Part shown: piece after piece, positions 8,347 through 14,467 of the stretch
How the letters are laid out: each line of letters opens with the position of its first letter
Numbering within the stretch: position 1 is the stretch's first letter
Source of the DNA: Giardia muris
Taxonomy: Eukaryota > Fornicata > Diplomonadida > Hexamitidae
Length of the DNA stretch: 14,467 nucleotides
Direction: 5' to 3'
Assembly: GCA_006247105.1 (NCBI GenBank)
Contig: VDLU01000035.1
Location: forward strand, 1 to 14,467
Made by a program: the position numbers and the translations under genes
The notes under the pieces: generated by a model
The model's input: only the letters and a program-made list of their open reading frames with translations
What the model was told of the DNA's origin: nothing
Databases searched by the model: none

Positions 8347-8398
<52 letters not shown>

Positions 8399-8843
8399 GG
8401 GTAATTTCCGACGTGCATGAATGGATCAACGAGGATCCCACTGTCCCAAGTCATGCCTCCGTGAACCTACAGACCCGGGAACGGGCGGGTGTTGGTCGGC
8501 GGGGCAAGAAGACCCTTTTGAGCTTGACTCCAATCCGATCCTGGGGGATGGGATCATCGGTGCAGCATACAGGGGAGGCCGCTTCCATGAGATACCCTGA
8601 CGTTGTTCACCATCCCACTCACCGACTTACATCGGCACACGGTCGGATGGGGAGTTTGGCTGGGGCGGCGCGCCTGCTAGATCACACCGCAGGCGTCCTA
8701 TGGTAAGCTCAGTGAGGTCGGAAACCTCACGTGGAGCATAAGGGCATAAGCTTACTTGACTAGTACCCCCTGTCCCGGTACTTGCCGTGAAAGCGTGGCC
8801 TAACGATCCTTCAACCGCTCCGGTAATCCGAGCGTGGAGGTGA

Positions 8844-8887
<44 letters not shown>

Positions 8888-8889
8888 CC

Positions 8890-8933
<44 letters not shown>

Positions 8934-8983
8934 CCGTCCGCATGCATCGGTGCGGAAGCGTCGGATTGTTCACCCGTCTAAGG

Positions 8984-9027
<44 letters not shown>

Positions 9028-9305
9028 TCCTACCGACCATCTCCATGCGTCCAGTACGTCGGGTCAGTACGAGAGGAACACCCGTCGCGAGCCTCCGATC
9101 TCCCGGTTGTTTGACTTGACAGTGCCGGTCTGTCGCGCTCGGGGGACTAGCACTGAACGCCTCTAAGTGTCCATCCCACCTACTCGCATGGGTTGAGGGG
9201 CTTCCCCTCGATTCGCCCGGGTTGACGACCCTTTTCTCCGACCTACTGTACGGCGTGGAGCTTCTTGCGACCGCCTGAGGTTTGGTTCGGGTTGGCATTC
9301 CCCCC
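6634..9305 (+). rRNA. Large-subunit (28S-like) rRNA, complete
   Basis: The 5' domain is fixed by TTAAGCATATCAGTACGCCC (6652) and GATTAGCGGCGAGCGATCC (about 6698), the start of domain I in all eukaryotes. Later landmarks are GGTAGCTGGTTACCTCCGAA (about 7271), CGGCGGGGCAAGAAGACCC (about 8498), CTCTCTTAAGGTAGCCAAAT (8371), GTTACCACAGGGATAACTGG (8851) and AGTACGAGAGGAAC (9066, sarcin-ricin loop). The length of about 2.67-2.70 kb is below that of bacterial 23S and typical of Giardia. The 5' end is estimated from the usual distance to TTAAGCATATC. The 3' end is placed before the spacer repeats and could extend to about 9331. The gene differs from 1-1624 by one extra G near 7847. Confidence 0.95.
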
Positions 9306-9656
9306 GAGCCCCCGAGGGTCGAAGACCTGAGGGGGTGAGGGAAGGGCCGGAACAACCCCCCCGAGGGTCGTGAGACCCGAAGGGGGGGCCGGAAGCGAGG
9401 CCCCCCGCCCCGAGGAAGACCTGAAGGGGGGTGAGGGCATCCCCCGTCATACCAGGGGGGTGGGAAGGGCTCCCCTCCGGTCGTGGGACCAGGGGGGTGA
9501 GGGCCCCCGGTCGTAAGGGGGCATCCCCGAGGGGTGAGACTTGAGGCGCCGAGGGTCATACCAGGGGGGGTGAGGGCCCCAAGGGGGGGCGTCCCCCGCC
9601 CGGATCGACCTGAAGCGAGATCAGACCCCCGTGGGTCGAAGGCCCGGGTACGGGGG
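9306..9656 (+). repeat. Short degenerate G-rich repeats after the second LSU
   Basis: Exact duplicate of the 1625-1975 region, with GAGGGTCG...GACCTGA/GACCCGA and CATACCAGGGGG motifs recurring several times. No difference from the first copy was seen. Confidence 0.6.
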
Positions 9657-11272
9657 CCTACAGAAGGATACCAGATTTGGAACGGTTACAGTGGATTTTG
9701 GATCCGGACTCGAGATCAAAAGACCGGAGGGGCGAGGGCGGGTCCGCGGGTCCCTCGAACGGGGGGTCGTACAGGGGTCCCCCGTGGGCCCACGGCCGTC
9801 CCCCTGGGCACGGAACGGATCGGGGGTCCATGCCCTGGCCCGGGAGTCCACATGGGTCCTCACGGGGGCCTTCCCTCCAGGGGTCATTCGAGGTGTCCCC
9901 GGGGGTCCCCTGGGTCCATGGGGCCCTTGAAGTCCTTCAAGATGAACGGGGACGGGGGGCCCGGTCCCTCACGGGGTGGGCCCTCACACGGGGGGGACTC
10001 ATGGCTCCATCGGGGACTGGGGTCCGACCCCCCCGCCCTCCTTCGAGGGGCCGGGTCATCGGACCATGTGGTCATATGGATGGGCCTTCCGGGGGGTCAC
10101 GGTCCCCTCGGGGGTGGGTCATCGAATGGGATGGGGGACTATCTTCCCCCCTTCCATAGCCCGTGGGGTCCCCCTCGAGTCCTCCATGAACGGGGTCACA
10201 TGGGGCCTTCAGAGGGTCTCCTGGGCCCGGGCCGAACAGGGGATTCCCGTGGGGTCCGACTCCCCCTTGAATCTCTGGGGGTCTCGAGCGGGGACCCAGA
10301 TCCACGCCCCACAGGTCCATGGACCTTCATGGGTGGGGGGGTGGTCCATCATACGGATGGGGGTTCCTTCGGTCGGGGGTCCGTCCGGTCCTCACGGGAC
10401 AGGATCCAGGGGGCCTTCACGTCCCCTCATACGGGCCACATGGACCGGGTCATCAGGGGGATCCGGGTCATCATATGGGGCCCGGGCCTCATATCCATGG
10501 ACGGGGACTCCCCCACGGGGCGGGCCCCCTTCATCGATCGGGTCCCTCACGGATCCTTCAGAGGGTGAAGATCGGACACGGCATGGGACTTTCAGGCCCC
10601 CACGGGTCATCGGACGGACGATCGAACGGGCCCCCGAGGGCACGAGTAGAGGTAGTGGGTCCATGGGGCCCGGGACGACGCTCATCATTCCAGACGGGAG
10701 GGAACCCTTCCCGCTTTCTCCTTCATTCAAGTTTAGGACCGGAGGGGCGCCGAAGCGACGGGCCCCCTCAGAGGGGGACCGAAGGGGCGGCCCGAAGGGC
10801 GAGGCCACTGTGGGCACCGGTCACTGACTGGGCGTGTCTGCGTCCCCGGGCGGCCCGCGTCTCCGTGTCCCTCGCATCTCTCGCATCTCCCGCGTCTCTC
10901 ATCACCTCTCATCACTTATTATCGTCCCTTATCGTGTCTCGTGTCCCTTATCGTCTCTTATCATCTCTTATCGTCCCCCGTCATCTCTCATCGCTCTCAT
11001 CGCGTCCCCAGCCCCCCCACTCCTCTCGTGGATCCCCCTGGCCCCTCTCATGCCCCCCCATGGATCCTCATGCCCTCTCATGCCATCTCATGGCCCCCCA
11101 TGCCCCCCTGACTCCTCTTGAATCACCTCGTGGCCCCCCCTCTCAGGCCTCCCCCCTTCCTCCCTCAGCCCTCCCCACGCCTGCACACACTCCCCCCCAT
11201 CCCTCTACCACGTCGGGGAGCCCTCTCCCACATCCGTCTGACTCGTCCCCCCAACCCCCAGGTCTCCAGATC

Positions 11273-11308
11273 CTCCTGGATTAATATTTACTAATGAAAA
11301 TCCAGGGG
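11273..11308. promoter_or_regulatory. AT-rich hairpin, second copy
   Basis: Identical to 3592-3627: arms CTCCTGGATT and AATCCAGGGG around a 16-base AT-rich loop. In this terminal unit it is still present 228 bp before the end of rDNA homology, although the promoter-like elements are absent. Confidence 0.5.
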
Positions 11309-11535
11309 AATCCCGGACAATAGAGGGTTCGATCCATCATCTCGTCCCATGGGACTCCCGTCCCCCCTGCACCCTTACGACGGTGTTACGTGACTGTGCA
11401 CGCAGTGGGAGGGCCGTGGGGGTCGTGGGGATGGCAGGGGAGTTGGATGGGGTCATCCTTGGGGACGGGTCGAGAGGGATGGAGGGGCCACCTAAGGGCC
11501 TTGTGGGGGCCTATGAGCGATCTTTGGGGGGTCGG

Positions 11536-11537
11536 GG
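11536..11537. other. Junction: end of rDNA homology, start of flanking DNA
   Basis: Up to 11536 the sequence follows the first spacer (GGGGGGTCGGG). From 11537 it departs completely (GATCTTTGTACAG against AGGCTCCCGGGAC). No poly-A or poly-T tract, target-site duplication or telomere repeat is visible at the junction. It could be the natural edge of the rDNA array, a mobile-element insertion boundary or an assembly join. Confidence 0.75.
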
Positions 11538-11584
11538 ATCTTTGTACAGAGATGCCGTCACATCACCTCCAAGCCTCCCTGGGG

Positions 11585-12945
11585 TTACTTGTGCTCGACC
11601 CACACGTAGCTCCCGTCCATGCACGTGGATGACCACTCCTCATGCCCCGCCCTTGACAGGCCCCAATGGTTCATCTCCCCAAAGATGAAGGAGGAAGAGG
11701 CGGGGATCCAGCCACAACCAATCTCCCTGACGAATGTCGATGTGGGCTCCCGCACTACTATGGACAGGTGCCAGTCGAGGAGAACCCGTCCAAAAAAGAG
11801 CAAGGCCTCGACACGACCGGTTAAGCACCCCGAACCCGCCCCCTGTCCTCAAAGGGCCGCTTTCCCCTTGACAAGCCCCCCGACGCTTGAGGGACGCAAA
11901 AGATCGGCATCCTCATCAACCATGATGATTCCACCACCAGGCCACCCCCTGCCTGCCAATCACCCTATATGCGTTCACATCAAAGTGGATGCCGTTGGGT
12001 TCGACGACAATTCCATCCGGCCTGCGACGACGAGGCTTGATGATGACGATGCGATCGTCCATCCAGTGACGCACGATCGGATCGTTGATGAGCGCTTTGC
12101 TCACGGAGACCTTCGAGTACAGTCCTCTTCGAGGTCATACACCACGTCCAGCATCTGGTCGTTGGTCGACGTGGATCGTACCCATAGGATGCCCTACGGA
12201 TACTGGGCACTCCCGCACCAGCCGTTCACAGGGCACGTGTAGGCCATGGGCTCTCTTGGCTGCCTCCCAGAAGGGGATGAGATTGCCCGGTCAAAGATCA
12301 TCCGGACCTCGGGGGGCCCTCGGATACGAGTGTCCTCATTTGTGCAGCAGGGGTGGTTGTGCTTTGCCGTCCCCCGTGGCCTCCCAGTGAACGTGCTCAT
12401 CGATGCTCATTTTCATCCAGGCCGGGCCCTTCCGACCCTGCATGTACGAAGAACTGGAGATGGAGGTACGATCCCCGACCACGTACCTCTCCTTGCCCGG
12501 ATGGACGAGCTCAAGGAGCCAGTGCTCAGCATCCCAGCCCTCATCGTCGAGCTGCCTCGTGCCGATCCAGTTCCTCCCCCAAAGACCCCAACAACAGAAC
12601 TGAGCCTGCAGCCGGGTAACACCATACATGGCCAGGCCTGCATCCCAGGAAGGAGGTGGGGTGACACATGTGAAGCCAGGCCTCCAGTCCAAGACCCCGA
12701 GCCCATGCTTAGGCTTCAACATGCAGGTCCAGATCAAGATGACCCGAAGGACCCCAAGTGGTCCGAAGAGGACATCAGAAGGGTCTGCATGGTATCGGAA
12801 GACCATTGGGAGCCCCCGATGATACTTCGAGGGGTCATCACATCCTCCCATCGGCCTTCACTCACGACTTCATCCCCACTTGACCATCAGCTGTCCCAGC
12901 ACACGCATCCGGCCTCCTCGGGGCCATAGGGGTTGAAGACCTCGA
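11585..12945 (-). pseudogene. Possible degenerate retroelement-like protein gene, frameshifted (tentative)
   Basis: Read on the minus strand, several fragments look like protein but lie in different frames. Upstream (about 12890-12945) is FEVFNPYGPEEAGCVCWDS. At 12336-12851 is a 171-codon open stretch that includes WLLELVHPGKERYVVGDRTS. Around 12215-12290 is IPFWEAAKRAHGLHVPCERL. At 11916-12104 is a fragment with IVIIKPRRRRPDGIVVEPNG followed by IHFDVNAYRVIG. At 11585-11803 is a terminal piece ending GSYVWVEHK and a TAA stop. R-P-D, eleven residues, then D in a strand-like setting resembles the PD...D core of the restriction-like endonuclease of R2/Genie-type non-LTR retrotransposons. I see no reverse-transcriptase YADD box and no clear CCHC finger. 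The 3' end would lie 48 bp from the rDNA edge. It may instead be antisense noise to the plus-strand frame. Confidence 0.3.
11619..12929 (+). CDS. Long plus-strand frame with one internal stop, unknown product (tentative)
   Basis: From ATG 11619 to the TAG at 12927 one frame has 437 triplets and only one internal stop, a TAG at 12240-12242, after which an ATG follows at 12246. In DNA of this composition about a dozen or more stops would be expected by chance. The first part (207 codons) is Pro/Ser/Arg-rich with an acidic RLDDDDAIVHP. The second (227 codons) includes GLPVNVLIDAHFHPGRALP and WSEEDIRRVCMVSEDHW. No domain, signal peptide or membrane segment is recognised. The minus-strand fragments at 11916-12104 and 12336-12851 are in the exactly aligned antisense frame, so only one strand need be coding. 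It could be one gene broken by a stop, two short hypothetical genes, or a shadow of the minus-strand relic. Confidence 0.28.
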
Positions 12946-13390
12946 ACACCCCCCAAGACCCCAGAAGGACCCCAGGACAGGAGATCCGACGACCATCAAT
13001 CCAAAAAACTGCCATCCATCCAGCCCTCTCCATTCACGTTCGTACCGACTCCTGACACCTGTACCCGTCCCCGTACATGGACCATCGTCATTGACATCAG
13101 GACGGATATAGGTCGTCCCCCCCATGACCCCAAGAGATCCTCGAGAACCCAATGGAGGCCCCAAGGGTCCAGAAGAGGCATGAAGGCATGGACCAAGAGG
13201 TCATCACCTCCTTATCAGCATCACTCACGGCTTCATCCCCATTCCACCCCAGGACCAGAGGACTCGATGATGTCCAGCAATCAAGACGATCCAAAAAACC
13301 ACCATTCGTCCTCCATGCCAACCGAGCCCCCAGCCCCCATTCGCCCGGTCCTCGGCCCTATCCGCCCTTATATTGGCCCCTAACACCTGT
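12852..13390 (-). repeat. Diverged direct duplication with coding-like character
   Basis: Two related segments lie about 290-360 bp apart. CTCACGACTTCATCCCCA (12861) matches CTCACGGCTTCATCCCCA (13223), ATCCAAAAAAC (12999) matches ATCCAAAAAAC (13289), and GACACCTGTA (13054) matches AACACCTGTA (13382). On the minus strand both read a similar peptide (MAVFWI/MVVFWI) and, in another frame, GDEVVSEGRWEDVMT against GDEAVSDADKEVMT. The first copy holds about 72 extra bases between the first two anchors. This suggests an old tandem duplication, perhaps of a coding segment, now decayed. No complete gene can be drawn through it. Confidence 0.4.
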
Positions 13391-14467
13391 ATCCATCCAT
13401 GCACAGGGGCCATCGGGGGGGTATTACGACATGACCATCCATCCCCGACCCGAGGACAGGAGGACTCCACTCAAGCCTTCTACCGGCAGCAAGGCCAACC
13501 ACCACCCCCGACCTCATGGACAGAGGACCGGAGACCCCCGAAGCCAGGGCCCGCAAGGCCGACAACCCCACCATGCCAAGATGATCCATCCTTCACTCAA
13601 CACCCCCTGCATCCGACCCCATCAAGCCATCAAGGGCACGTATCCCGTCCAAGGCCCCAACCCCAGTCTCCAAGTCCCCAAAGCCTAAGAGCCCAGCCCA
13701 AAGCTCACAAGAGGCCCCAGAGACCCCCAGCACAGGAAGAGACCCAAGGTCACAAGCACCTAATCCCCTGAAGCCCAAGCCCCCGAAGACAACAAAGGCC
13801 CCCGGCCCCAGGCCCAAAGCCCTCAAGAGACCCCGAAGAGCTCAGCCCAAAGACCCAAACCTCCAAGACCTCAAGAAGCCCCAAAGACCCCAAGGTCCGA
13901 TGCAGGAGGTCCCAAGGCCAAGAGGACCGAGGACCCAGCCTTCAAGGCCCAAGAGCTCAAGTGACTCCGGCTCCCGCCCAAAGAGTCCCGAAGGTCCACA
14001 ACTCCCAAGATCCCCAATGCCCCAATGTAGAAGGACCCAAGGCCCAAAGCTCCCAAAGACCCACTGCAGGAGGATCCAAGGACCAAGAAGCCCAAACATC
14101 CAAGCCCGAAGACCCCGGCCTCCAAGTCCAAGAGCTCAAGGTCCAAACCTCCAAACCCCCCCAGGAGATTCCCAAAACCCTCAAGTCTCCGAAGACAACA
14201 AAGAGGCCCCAAGAAGCCCCCAGCACAAGATCCCAAGAGGTCGAAGAGCTCAAGGCCCAAAGACCCCCGAGGCCAAGATGACTCCAGCTCCCAGACCCAA
14301 AGAGTCCCAAGGCCCCCCAAGGCCCACTGCAGGAGGACCCAAGGCCACAAGCCCTCAGGACCCCGGATTCCGAAGACCCCCCTCAAGCCCCAGTCTCCAA
14401 GTCTAAGACCCCCAAACCCCCAAGGTCCAAGAAGACCTACCCCAAGACCTCGAAGAGCCCAAGAAGC
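13391..14467. repeat. T-poor, CCAAG/CCCAAAG-rich degenerate repeat region
   Basis: From about 13490 to the window end the plus strand is made largely of CCCAAAG, CCAAGGCCC, AAGACCCC and AAGAGCTCAAG words, with very little T. Longer diverged copies are visible. GCAGGAGG followed by a CCAAGG word occurs at 13902, 14066 and 14329. GACTCCGGCTCCC (13963) matches GACTCCAGCTCCC (14280), each followed by CCCAAAGAGTCCC. GAAGACAACAAAG occurs at 13785 and 14191. Open frames here (for example 13900-14406 plus, 13871-14386 minus) give Pro/Lys/Gln/Ser-rich or Leu/Gly/Trp-rich low-complexity strings and are not called. It looks like an eroded minisatellite, possibly subtelomeric. No tRNA or other gene is seen. 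Confidence 0.5.

Larger units (their letters stand above)
9306..11536 (+). other. Truncated rDNA spacer of the terminal unit
   Basis: This stretch is almost identical to 1625-3855 with a constant offset of 7,681. By comparing both copies I found only five base differences, at 3140/10821, 3696/11377, 3758/11439, 3761/11442 and 3765/11446. Homology stops at 11536/11537, so the promoter-like elements, the 73-bp array and the next SSU are missing. It carries the same parts as the first spacer: G-rich repeats (9306-9656), G-rich block (9657-10816), pyrimidine block (10831-11272) and hairpin. Its open frames are rejected for the same reasons as those in the first copy. Confidence 0.92.

Noticed and set aside
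13842..14406. Leu/Gly/Trp-rich minus-strand and Pro/Lys/Gln-rich plus-strand open frames
   Set aside because: They come from a T-poor degenerate repeat. Several frames are open at once and the peptides are low complexity.
11537..14467. Telomere repeats (TAGGG type), tRNA genes or a CRISPR-like array in the flanking DNA
   Set aside because: I looked for TAGGG/CCCTA arrays, tRNA arm motifs and evenly spaced identical repeats and saw none.

Overview
The window is nuclear ribosomal DNA of a diplomonad. It fits Giardia, most likely Giardia muris or a close relative. The SSU gene is very short (about 1.43 kb) and carries Giardia-type landmarks. The LSU gene is about 2.7 kb and ITS1, 5.8S and ITS2 are tiny. 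From memory, the published G. muris rDNA unit is about 7.67 kb with a spacer of about 3.3 kb containing long direct repeats, which matches the 7,681-bp period seen here. G. duodenalis has a shorter and more GC-rich unit. The species call is inference; the rRNA calls rest on universally conserved rRNA motifs.

Layout: (1) 1-1624 is the 3' part of an LSU gene. (2) 1625-4977 is a complete intergenic spacer. Its order is: short G-rich repeats; a G-rich low-complexity block; a switch to a C/T-rich block; an AT-rich hairpin (3592-3627); a unique segment; three copies of a 47-bp promoter-like element (3953, 4090, 4817) with a seven-copy 73-bp tandem array lodged between copies 2 and 3; and a short leader before the SSU. 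(3) 4978-6406 is the SSU gene, followed by ITS1, 5.8S and ITS2, then a full LSU gene (about 6634-9305). (4) 9306-11536 repeats the first two thirds of the spacer almost perfectly. (5) At 11537 homology to the spacer stops and a different sequence runs to the window end. This is the edge of the rDNA array: the last unit has no promoter and no SSU after it.

The flanking DNA (11537-14467) has no RNA gene I can recognise. From 11619 to 12929 one plus-strand frame is open apart from a single TAG. Across the same DNA the minus strand holds protein-like fragments in shifting frames, one with an R-P-D...D motif that could come from a restriction-like endonuclease of a non-LTR retrotransposon. Giardia is known to keep rDNA and such elements near telomeres. 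Both readings are tentative. From about 12850 the sequence becomes diverged duplications, and from about 13490 a T-poor, CCAAG-rich degenerate repeat.

Functionally, one Pol I transcript should start near 4864, run through SSU-ITS1-5.8S-ITS2-LSU and end in the spacer. Most long open frames in the spacers and rRNA genes are artefacts of GC-rich or repetitive sequence and are not annotated.
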